Positions 45,696 through 57,548 of a stretch of DNA of 64,000 nucleotides are shown here, piece by piece. The DNA is from Lepidurus packardi (Eukaryota > Arthropoda > Branchiopoda > Notostraca > Triopsidae). How positions within the stretch are numbered: position 1 is the stretch's first letter; every line of letters starts with the position of its first letter. A program made the translations under genes and the position numbers. The DNA lies in the NCBI GenBank assembly GCA_023053545.1, contig JAKZAN010000005.1, forward strand, positions 9,672,001 to 9,736,000. The letters run 5' to 3'. The notes beneath the pieces are model-generated. The model was given only the letters and a program-made list of their open reading frames with translations, was not told where the DNA came from and made no database searches.

Positions 45696-46013
45696 CCCAT
45701 GTGGACGAAGTTCCGATTTTTTAGTGCCAAAAGAAAAGGGAGAAAAACAAAAGAACAGCAACTGAAAGTGTGCAGAGAGGAGATTACGCCACGACTGAGA
45801 GTTAGGATGACAGTCGCTTTTGTGATATCGTTGTTGGATGGAAGAGACAAGAAAATGTTTTTAGTTAAAACTTGCGTTGTAATTTATACAGGAACGGGGT
45901 AAAGATGTAAGCTTGTGCTGCAAAAAGGGGCGTGGGAACGCCCCATCTGACTGTATTTTTGCCACGGCCGGTAGCTTTTTTTCTGTGTCCTGTTTCTGCG
46001 TTGCTAGACATTA

Positions 46014-46019
46014 AATAAA
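46014..46019 (+). terminator. AATAAA polyadenylation signal, probable shifted 3' end
   Basis: A canonical AATAAA lies 319 bp after the shifted stop codon and is followed by a GT-rich ggtattgtaggttct. No other gene on the plus strand is near. Confidence 0.6.
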
Positions 46020-46184
46020 GGGTATTGTAGGTTCTAGATTACCTTGCTGAAACTTTAATACAGGAAAAGTTGTGTTTTAGAAAAAGCTAAAGATTCTATA
46101 ATCTTCATAGATTGAAATCTCTCCTAAAATGCAAATTCTTAGCAGTAAAGGAGGTGTCAACATAAGATATTCTCTAAGCACAGT

Positions 46185-46610
46185 TATTACTTATGAAGTT
46201 ACTCTAACTTATAGTAACCTCATAAGCAATAACGGTTTAGTTATGCATTGCTTCGTTATGTAATATTTGAAGTTAGTTTTCACATAGTATGTAATAGTAT
46301 TACAATGTCTTTCTACTTCTATGATTACTTACATTATAGTATAAATTAGAGTTACTCTAAATTAGAGTAACCTCATGAGTAATAACTGTGTTTAGTTACG
46401 TATTACTTAGTTATGTAAAGTTTGAAAGTTAGTGTTCACATATTATGTAATATTATTACAATGTTTTCAACTTACATGGTTACTTGAATTATAGGTATAG
46501 CGTAAGTAAGAATGTAGAGAAACATTGTAATATGTAATATTACATAATATAATGATGACAGTCTACGTGAAAACTAACTTTCAAATATTACATAACTAAA
46601 CAATAAGATA
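46185..46610. repeat. AT-rich direct plus inverted repeat cluster
   Basis: A unit of about 150 bp (ttatgaagttactctaactt, taacctcataagcaataac, ttagttatg, aagttagttttcacat, attacaatgt) occurs at about 46190-46330 and again, diverged, at about 46360-46490. A partial inverted copy follows at about 46520-46610. The arrangement can form a long AT-rich hairpin. It lies just upstream of the tRNA gene. Confidence 0.65.
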
Positions 46611-46850
46611 TTGTATGTAAACCAGGAGAAAATCTAAAGAAAGGAAGATTATAACGCGATCTTACATTTATCACCCAAATGTACGACAACAAGTAGATTT
46701 AGCGCGCTGAAAAATTTGCTAAATTCGCACGTAAGCAACTCTCCAAATATAAACAAAGCCTACTGCCGTGCTTCGGCTAAAATGAGTACTACAAGCCTGC
46801 TAACTTGCTCTATTTGATACAAATTCCGTTGCTGAGGGTGTATCATCGCA

Positions 46851-46932
46851 GCAGTCGTGGCCGAGTGGTTAAGGCGTCTGACTCGAAATCAGATTCCCTC
46901 TGGGAGCGTAGGTTCGAATCCTACCGGCTGCG
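46851..46932 (+). tRNA. tRNA-Ser (anticodon CGA)
   Basis: The 82-nt gene folds completely. Acceptor gcagtcg pairs with cggctgc (46925-46931) with G as the discriminator base. The D arm follows tggccgagtggttaaggc. The anticodon stem tctga/tcaga encloses ctcgaaa with anticodon CGA at 46884-46886. A long variable arm (class II, as for serine) and the T arm ggttcgaatcc follow. A and B boxes are intact and a T-rich pol III stop (tttttctttttt) follows. It reads UCG codons and lies between shifted and the calcium channel subunit gene. Confidence 0.97.
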
Positions 46933-48322
46933 AATTTTTCTTTTTTCTTTTTGCACTCTGACACTTTCTATTCTTCTTTTTCAATCAATTCGCATAGTTG
47001 TATCCATGGTAGTTATTTATTAAACACTAATTGTATGCGTCTATTTCTGTATTAATTTATATTTCTAAATAACTTTTCGATCTAAACATGAATTATCTAA
47101 ACATGAATTCTTCAGGTTTAATGAATTTAATATTAATGTGATAAAATTCAATAATTTCTCCTCAAACTTTATTTTTAGGATTTAAAGTTGAGACCTTATG
47201 ACCCTGAAAATATTGTTCACAAACAATTCAAACGTTTCATATTTCAAACAAACGTTTCATATTTTAAAACTTGCAAACTGTTTTAACCGCTTGAACTTTC
47301 ATTGCAAGAGCCGCCTCGATGCGGCGGTATTTGTAACCCTTTCCAGGAGACACGTTGATGAATTCCGCAGAAACATGGAAAACAACTGCAGTCTTTCCAG
47401 GATAATTTAGGGAAATGCTGGCTATGCTACAGTTGTCAAAACGCAAACGTAGGGTAAAACTTGCATGGATTCAAACCCTAATCAATAAAGCCAAGGACTT
47501 GGAGCCGGGTCCGGGCTCCCAAGTCCTCAACGTTCGTTCGTTTCCCGGAAGTTTGCATTCACGATGCGCAGCTTCCATTGCGCAGGCCAAGAACGCCAGG
47601 GTTTTCGGGCTGCAACAGCCGCCGACTAACACAAGCAGTGCAGAGAACCTCACTGGGTAAACTGCATATGCTATTCTCAGCCTGTCCACCATTTCCCCAC
47701 CCGGTGACGAGAAAAATTCCTCAGTCACCAAAGATTTATACTTTAATTATCTTAAATGAAGAAATAAAAAGTGATCTCCTCCTCTCCCGAATTTTGCAAA
47801 ATTTCTGCTCAAATTTTTAACCACCAGTCAATAAACACCGAGCTAAGGAAAAGTTTGTGCACGACGTTCCCATCCAGTGGTGTAACCAAGTGACTAAAAA
47901 TAACTTTACCCAAAAGAGCCGGTGCTTGGATTGACGCCCTTTTTTTCGAAATATAGAGGGCTCAAACTCTATCGCTTTTCAGCCTGTTGTCTGTACTTCG
48001 GTGGATAATCTGACTCCATAAAAAGCGGCCCCAGTTTAAAGGAAATACGCAAGCCAAACGCTTGATCCGTGACACGGAGCATAAGTGGGCGAGACCGACT
48101 TATGCCAAGTTTCACGCAGCAGCCTCAGATTTAGGCTAATGACATGATGTGATTACACGCTTGGAAACCACGAATTTGCCAACATATAAACACAGCTACT
48201 TTCCAATACTTCCTCTCTTTCACCCTTGGGACTCCGCTAACGGAGGAAAAAAAAACACATCCCATTTCCTTTTCATTTTTATTGTTGTTTGAAGCAAAGA
48301 AACAAAAAGCTTCTGGTCAGCC
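46933..48322. other. Upstream region of the alpha-2/delta gene
   Basis: No gene is seen. A strong short hairpin lies at 47495-47526 within a GC-richer patch (47480-47660). The 48190-48322 stretch is the likely leader of the alpha-2/delta transcript. Confidence 0.4.
47495..47526. other. Strong short hairpin
   Basis: ggacttgg (47495-47502) pairs with ccaagtcc (47519-47526) and agcc (47503-47506) pairs with ggct (47514-47517). One bulged C and a 7-nt loop remain. No T run follows. Function unknown. Confidence 0.6.
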
Positions 48323-51300
48323 ATGGTCCATTTGTCGCTAAGCAACTTGATCAAACCAGGTGCCACTAAGCGAAGTACTACGTGCAATTTCATAGCTAGA
48401 ATCATGTGCTCGCAACAGCGATTGTTTATCTTGGGACTTTTGTGTGTGTGCTGCATTCCCTCTTGCTGGATGCGAACGGATAATGATATTATTCCACACA
48501 AAGAGTAAGTCTTCCTCCTTCTACGTTTCTGTTTAGTTTCCGTAAAGTAAACACAATCCAAAATTAGAAGAACGAAATAGAAAATCTTCTTTTACTTATT
48601 CTTCAGCTTCTTTTCCTTCTTCTTTCTCCGTTTTACTGAACCTAAATACTTGAATCAAAACTAGGATGAGTAAAAACTGGAACTTTAAAAATCTCACCAA
48701 TTGGAAAAAATTTCTCTTCCCCAAATCAGAGTTGCAAATTGGGCCATGAAGTTCGGTGTCCAAATGTGGGAAATTGGCCAGCAAACCACGCGATCACGTG
48801 ACATTCAAGAGGTAAGACACAATCTTCACTAAAAAAAAAAGAAAAAAATGAGAATGAAAAGATTCCATTTCGTTCACACATAAATTTACCCCTGTTATAC
48901 CCGAAGAACGTGATCCCCATCATTTCTGCTCGACTTGTAAACGATGAAGCTGCTGTCAGGTCTTCTAAGGCTCTGCAATTCTCGTGATGGACCCAAACTC
49001 TGCTTGATCCGAAAAGGAAGAGAAAAAAAAAAAACGGATTTTCCCGTAAACACCCCCTTTTTACCCCTCCCCAAGCTTTGGCTCGAGGCTCTCCCGCGGC
49101 TTTCCGTCGCATCTGTCGGATCAAGCCTGTTATCGACATCTCTCCATCGACCATGGATTCCGGGCGTACCCTTCCTCCACGCTTCCAAGATACTTTTGCC
49201 GGAACCTCCTTCCCCCTAAAAAAAAAGAAAAAAAAGAAGAAAATAGTAATGTATTCAACCTGATAAAGCAATAGTATGGGGGATCTGTTTTTCTTACGTT
49301 GTCATGACACACTTTTGATTACGACACCTTGGCTCCGTGCTTCTGCCAGGGAATTCCCTTGGTGACAAGGTCCTCCCCTTGTACATGAACACAAATGAAA
49401 AAACAAGTTTTCGACTTTTTATTCCAGAAAGTTCAGGCATCCGGGTATGGAAAGGGAAAATAACCAAAGACCATGACGAAATCAGATTTCCAAACCTGCG
49501 GAAAGATGTTTCCACAGTGATTTTCTTCTTCCCCCCGAAAAATAAATAATACATCTAAATACATAAATATAATAAATTCATAAATATAATAAATACATAA
49601 ATATAGTAAATTCATACATATAATAAATAATAAATCTAAATTTCGGTAAAGAAAGAGTAAGCTGGAAAGATGTGTCAAGCTTACAGTAAATTATTGAGGA
49701 ATAAGGAGATGCCCAACATTCAAAGAAATGTTCAGAGAATAGTAATGAAGGCCTAGCACAAAGAAGTAATATACTGCAAGAAGGCTTAATAATATCACAG
49801 TAAGTACAAAAAATGCATCCGAGATTTGCTGTTTTGCACCCAAGATGGGATGATGTTGAGCAAAACAAAAGTAGCGAAAGAAGGCGCTGGGTATAGTGGT
49901 GCTCGCGCCACATTCTCCCAATCGATAGCAGCAGCAAGCTAGTAGAACCGAGCTTGCCAACAATGAGCGCTACTGGAGGACACTTCTGTTCTCTTGTTGC
50001 AAGGAAGTTGCAAGAAAGGAAAAGCTGCAATGTTTGTCCCCCAGTCGAATGAGACCTGAAAGGTGCAGTCAGCCACTCAAGGAACCTGAATAATTAAGTT
50101 TATTTCAACTTATCACGCAGCAATATCTCTTCCAAGCTTAGAATAGTACCATTAATGTCAAACAATCTTTCTGTGTAATTTTTTCTGGTGGTACCAGGAA
50201 GTCAAAGGGGGGAGGGGGAGTCTCTATTATTGCCTCTTTTTGTCCTTTTTCAACAAAAAGGGGAGGCGACGACGACATAGCTGCAGATATACAGTCCTCT
50301 GAGCTAACGAAATGAGAAAAGGCCAAAAGGGGCACGGGGAAAATTGCGTTGGTTAACTCCTGTACATATAGAAGGAAAATGGGCCACGATGAGAAAGCAG
50401 TAGGCGACGACGACAAAAGGCTGCGGATATAAAACGCGACCGCCGTATGGGCAAAAGGGGTTTTATTTTCTGGGGTTGCTCATTTCTGCCAGCCTTTTTT
50501 CTCTCTCTTCCTCTTCTCCGACAGCCTTGGCTCCTGTAGGAGCTGCTGGTGGCTTGGGAGCTGGGAAGTAGTAGAGTAGTAGAGCGGAGTTTGGGCCCAG
50601 ACGCTTTTTCTAGATACTACACATCCGAGCGTTGCATTTGGTGCGCGCCGCCGTGCGGCAACAAGATCAATAGGTCACATTGTTAGTCTTGGCTTGTAAG
50701 ACGAAGAAAAACATATCGTATCGTATCGCCTCCTCCCATACTCTTTACTACCCTTTACCCTTTTACCCTTTCGTCGACCTTTTCCCTTTGCTAATAGCCA
50801 AAAGTGAGAAATCTACGAAAACACCCGAAGAGATTTATTACAGTCATAAATGAACCCCAATCACGACCATTTATATGAATCGTTGCTATCACTGAGCCCA
50901 ATTAACCACTCTTTTCATGTTTATTAATATGGGTGTAGCGGTATCAACAAGACGCGAAAGTGGAGAAAGTGGACGGTTTGCAAATGGTGCGTCAAATGGC
51001 GGAGGATGTCGAGAATATGATGGCGCACAAAATGGAAGCTGTCAAGGTAACTATTGTTTGATTGAGCTTGAAACCCTGATTCTAAAGATATATCACACGG
51101 TTTTCTATGATAATTACTAAGCGCAGCACATAGGAAGTAATATGTGAAGGGTGAAGAGCCTGAGGTGGGGTGAGGCTAGGGGCTCCCGGGTGGCGCCCCG
51201 CTGATGCCGCAGGCTTCCGTTCTTTAGGACAGATTATCTCAGGAAGGGATGAACGTAGAGAAAAAAGAAAAACAGTAACAATTATGAAGGTTTTAGGGGA

Positions 51301-54300
51301 TTTAGATGTTCGTGTCGTGAATACAAACTGTCTAGAACATGTTTGGGGATTTCTTACATTTAATGTTTTTTCTGTAGATTCATTGAAAAGTTATAGGTAA
51401 GAAAAGCAATGTTGTAGCGTTTCCATGGGGCGACCCCGGGGGAGAAAAGTTTACATGCTTCCATCTCACGTACACACACACTTTCGCTACGCTGTGCTTT
51501 ACGTTTTGGAGAACATCTATAAGGAAATGGGGGGAAGCCTCTTATTTCTGCCGACTGGGTTGCAAGTTTTTCAGTAAACCTCCCAGCAGACAGACTATTG
51601 ATTTCTTATGAAGAGACGTTTTCCTTTTACAGCTTCCCATTCCCGCCCCTTTGACTTGTTGGCAAAAAATCTCACTTTCATGTTTCTCTGCCCTACGATA
51701 AACAATATATAAACATACAGAAGAGATTCCTCTGCAAATGACACTAGAAAGCTTGGAAAGCTAAAAGGTTTCGTTTGTTTCTAACTTTTCTTTTCTTTCC
51801 TTTCCTCCCCTGTATATACAATAGCGCATAATGGACGTAGCAGAGCACGCTTCCATCGCCCATCAGTACGACCCCAACTTAAAACTCGAGTATTACAACG
51901 CCAAACACCTAAATGACTACCGTCGCTACACGGATAATGATCAAAGTGGAGTTACCAGCGAAAACACTAAATTGCCTGACCTCACACTCACACCCAGCCA
52001 GCACTTCGAAAATATTGCTGTCAACTTCAGCCTGAGCTCTGTCCACGTGCCGACCAATGTCTACGACGGAGGTACGAGATACAATTTCTTCTTTCAAATT
52101 TGTTTTTCGCTTAAATAGCTATATGAAAAATTCAATAAACAAACCAGTAACACTGGTCGGAAGTACCGGCCAATTATCTACCATTCACCGGTACTTTAAG
52201 AGCTTTCCTAAAATGAGTACTGGGATGTATACCTACATTGTAAGATCTTATCAAATGTACCAAATAACTTCGTGTAGTTAGCTGACTCGTATCTCTATTA
52301 GATACGGTAAAGTAGACGTTTACGGTTTAGGTACCAGAAGTACCAGCTGAAAGCAGTGGATCGTTTAACGGAAAGAAATCATATTGCGTATTTAAGTACA
52401 ATTTTTGTGTAATTTTATTAAGCATTGAGAAGTAGAATTAAGCTAAGAAGTATTGTCGTTGCTGGTATCTGACAAAAGTACTGGTCCGCATACGAATCCA
52501 GTAATTCTGGGTGACTCGAAAGGCGACCTAATTTTTTCATCCGCGTGTCAAACACAGTATTGTTTAGATCGTATAGCTAAACATATTACTTCTAGTCCTC
52601 TGTCTCCATTTATTTCTATCTCGTTCCATCCGAGAGTGTCATGCGCACCCTATGGAGGAATCAATGTCATCCATCATAGCTTCTCCCTGCCTATACTCAG
52701 CCCCTAGGCCCTTAAACCCTCCTCGCTGACGGGCTAGGGATAATTGTGGGGTGCTGGGGGCGTAAAAACGGTGGCTCAAGCTATCTAATAACTCTGTTCT
52801 TTTTCTATGCTCCGTCTTGGGGCTCCTTTTCTCCTCCTTCTCTCTCTCTTCTCGACTCTTCATCCATTGGTATCCATGGAACAACTGGCTCGCTCTTCAC
52901 CCCTCGCCGCCCCATCCTCCTTCACTGCTATTTGCCAACCCTAACGGAAACAGCGTCAGATGTGAAGAACGCCATCAAATGGTCGGAACATCTCAATCGC
53001 ATCTTTGCCTCCAATTACGAACTGGATCCGTCCTTATCGTGGCAATACTTTGGCAGCGCCCATGGTTTCATGCGCCAATATCCTGGTAAAAGCCCCTTTT
53101 CTTTATCTTTTTTTGGGGGGTGGCTCTCTTAAAGAGAGCCAGCCCCAGATCTCTTAATAACTCTGGGTTGTCAAAGGAAAAAGGATTTAATTTACGTTTT
53201 CGCTTTGTTTTTCGTTTTCCTTCTTGTTTCGTTTCCGTTTCATTTTACGTGAAATTAGCTACCAAATGGCCAGTAGATGAGTACGAGCCGGACCTTTTCG
53301 ATTGTCGAGTCAGACCCTGGTATATCCAAGCAGCGGCGAGCCCGAAGGATATGATGATACTGGTGGACACATCAGGATCCATGACAGGTGTTCGGCGCGA
53401 AATTGCCAAACATGTGGTTTTGACGCTGCTCGACACTTTATCGGATAATGACTTTGTCAACATTTACAAATTCAGTGGAACGCCCGAACCAGTAGATCTT
53501 TGCTTCCAGGATAAACTTGTTCAAGTAATTATGATCATCTTAACTGTGAATTTTTTTTAAACTGTGAACGTTTTTTTAGCTCATCTTAACTGTGAACTTT
53601 TTTTTACAAGTCCAATAGTATTTCGTTTGAAACTTGGAATGCTGATTTTGGCTCATTGAAGATTGGGAAGATTTTTTACCCTTTATTAATTTTTTTTTAG
53701 ATTTTATACATGTGTGTCTGTGTATTCCTTTTGTCGAAACAGCTCTTATTTACCAGCTTTATATGCCAGAAGCATAATTGTAATTACTCTCATTAGGCAA
53801 ATATGGAAAATGTGCGTCGCCTCAAGAGTGGATTGGACAATTTGGAAACGCTGGATATTGCCAACTTTACTTCTGCTTTATCCACCGCATTTGAAATCTT
53901 ACATAAGGTAATCCTAACTTCACTTAAAGTTTAGGATTTTTCAACTAATCAAATATAAGACTATGCACTAAGACACGAATATTGACATTTGTTTGAACAA
54001 AATTTGCCAGAAGCACAACTCGCTAATTATAGGCTGTGAAGAGAAAAGTTACTGTTGTGTTATTAGCGAATGTGAGGAATTTTTGACCCTCGGATTCGTG
54101 GCTCATTTTAAAAGTATGTGCAGTTTCGTGTCTCTTTCTCTCGGAAGCTGTAAATTAACCAAAGCACCCTCAGATTTGTTTCAGCATTTCAAATATAATG
54201 GTAGCGCTTCTGTATTTTTCATTGTTGAGAAACGTCAAGTAAGGCGGAGTATTGCTACAAGTCCGGCCTTCACAGAGTTCAGATTCTAGCATTGTAACCC

Positions 54301-57300
54301 AACTTTACAACTTAACCAATATTATAAGCTTAAAACTCAATTTTATAATCAAGATTCTAGCTCTACAACACAACTTTGTAACTTTATAGCCGGGGTTCTA
54401 TAACACGAACTTATAACCTTATAACCCATTGTAACTCTGTGTAGCACTTGTAATTCTGCAATATTTCAGGATCACACATTGTTTACAACCTTCCTAAACC
54501 TGGAAACTGAGTTACCAGTGTTAACCGAGTTAATCGCTGTTAACCCCTTGGGTTAGGATGTCCGTGGAGGTCCGGTGGGCTCGCATTAGAAAATTTTCTG
54601 ACTCTTACTTTCATCTCTAAATACAATTTATTCATTTTTCTCTAACTCTTAAAGAACGTTTCTTATCATGCTTATAATGCGAAACCAAACCGAAAATCCA
54701 AACTTATTGCCCATCATGAGTTGCCTAAATGTAGTGCTAAAACCAAGTGGGCGTTGCTTAATTTAAAAAATATCGTTGTAGTAGTGCGGCTAGGAGGCTA
54801 GGATCGTAAACTTATTATGGTCGACATTCAAATTCAAACATTCAGCTCGTAAAGCTGGACACGACAGCCCACACATCTGTTAAAATCTTTACTCCCAGGG
54901 CAGGATCGCTGTATCCAAATCTCAACAGCTCCTTAGAGTCAAGCTCAGTGCTAACATTTACAATCGGATTAAATCTTAAATGAATTAAGTACATTCTAAT
55001 AAACTTAGGATAATGTTGAAATAAAGATTAAGTTTATTTGACTAATTTTCTTGTTATGATTGGCGTGTAAACTTTGCAGTACAATCGGTCGCATCAAGGA
55101 TGTCAATGCAACCAGGCTATCATGGTAGTGACGGACGGCGCCCCTAGTGGCTACAAAGAGGTGTTTGAGCGCTATAATTGGCCTCATAAACCAGTCCGTA
55201 TGTTTACTTACTTAATTGGCCGTGAAGTTACCGACACAGCTGCCACGAACTGGATGGCCTGTGCTAACAAAGGTAAAAAAAAAGAAATAAGATCACTTAC
55301 GATCCCCAAAGCCACCATTTCCTCACTCTCTAAACTTCCAACCCTTCTGCTATCCCTTGTAGGGTATTTCGTCCACGTGACCACTCCCGCCGAAGTGCGC
55401 GAGCAAGTCCTTAAGTACATCCCAGTACTAGCGCGACCCATGGTCATGTACCAGAAAGAACATCCCTTAATCTGGACCCCAGTCTACGCAGATGTGGCTG
55501 TAAGTTAATTCGCGCATCCCAAAACATAAATTCGTCTGTCTTGTTTGCTTTGCGGTGGAAATTCTGTAGTTAACTCACATTAACTCCCCGTTGTTTTTTT
55601 ATCTCTAAACTCTGGCCTGCTTCGGTGTGTGAATTTGTTGTTTATCCTGTGTGGGGGACATACTGTGGACATAAAACCCTATAGGACCCTAAGAGTAGCG
55701 ACTGGATGTGGGAAGTACGCGAGCGGTCTCGTCAACGAAACCGCACGGCGCGGTATAAACAATGGTTGCGCATGTACAACGAGAACAGTCCCAACGAATA
55801 TACCTATCAGGCGGCCGAAGCAGAAAAGTTCCTGGCTTACGGCAAATGGGGCTTGGACGAGATGCAGATGAGGGCCTTCCAAATGGACCGTGACAAAGAT
55901 GCTCTCGTTAGTATTCAACCCAGTTTTCCATTTTCTGCTCTATGTGTCTCGCCTCATCTCTCGGCAAGACGTACATTTATCTGGGCCCTGCACCAATCTT
56001 GCTTTGATCCAAAAGTCCAGTTCCAAAGCAGTCCGTTGCCAGTTATTTTGCATGTCGTGTCATGCATCTCATTTTTTTTTTCAAAACAGATGCATTTCTT
56101 TCGAAGTAATGTGACACGAAGGTGGATAACTTCCATCACCAAACCTAGTTTTCGGGTCACTTTACTTTGAGGAACAATATAGACATCCCTAACACGCTAC
56201 TTGAGCTTTCCATGAACTTCATTTCTGCGCAAAAAAATTACTATAGATCTCCGCAGTAATGATGAAAGTCTTCTATCCCTTTCAACCGTTTCACAATTTA
56301 GGATAAATAACCAAAATTACTCAAATAAATATTGTTCAATATGCTGCTTTGTAAAGAATGTCTGTTCCTTCAGAGGTTAAGAAAACAATATTTTTTAACC
56401 ATAAAGAAATATAATTTCTTTGAGAAATAGTATTTCTTCAGAAGTGAGACATCCTTTATAAAGTCGTATTTTCTTACCATTTTGTATCAAATGGGATGCC
56501 AGGTACTTATAGAATTTCTTGCAAGAAATAGAAAAATAGAAAAGAAACCAATACTATTTCTTGCAAAAATTTTGGGTTTTGACTGGTTTTTACAGCAATG
56601 GAGTACACAGTAGCATGGAAATGAATTATGGTCAAGTGTGTCGTAAACGTAATTCCAAACTGATACTTGTGTTTCGTTTTTGAATTCTGTCGCTACAGAT
56701 TTTCTATACATTACTGCGTCCAAGTATCAGATTTTAGAAATCTGCTACGATTTTCTCCGTTTTTTGTTAGCAAGTCGTTTGAAGCTCAAGCGCAGTGTTA
56801 TGGGTGTTAAAGAATGGCTTGTCCTGTGTTTACGTGTAATTTTTTGTTCCTGCATGCAACCAAAGCTCGTGTCACTTACGAGGTCCGCTCGCGATTTGCA
56901 CGATTCTAATGATCCGCCTGCACGCCATAATGAAGGCGAACCGCACGCTCAAGCTTTGACAACTTTGCCTCGACTCAAACTTCTCCTCAAGCATATTCAG
57001 GTTGGTTTTGGCAGCTGTCATGTCTACCTTTTCTTACTATGAAATTTTCTTCTTCAAAAAGAAATATTCAATGTCCCCCTCTTTCCAACTTCTCCTTTCT
57101 TGCAGCCAATAAAAGCTTTGTTTTATCCTTTCTAACTCTTGATTTTTGTTGTTTGGTTAGGCTCGGATGTCCCAAGCGACAAAAAAATACCGATTGGTTA
57201 CTTCCGTCGCGACACCGGTGTTTGATCGCAAGAATTACACGGTAAGTCAGTTTACATTCTTTCGATTCATTCTTTTTTGGTTCTTTTCTCACTTCTTTTT

Positions 57301-57514
57301 CGGTTGAGAACAAAACATCCTCATTTGAAAACATTTTGCGGGTTATAAAATGTTAAATCGTTTTGATGATTGAAAAGCGAGAGAATATATATGATGACAA
57401 GTCTTGGAAGGCCAAGTATTTTCCAACGGATCAATGAGTCCCCCCCTTTTGTCTGCAGAACATCACAGAGCGAACGCTGATCAATGATGCCGTCTGGGAG
57501 GAAAGAATTCGCAC

Positions 57515-57548
<34 letters not shown>

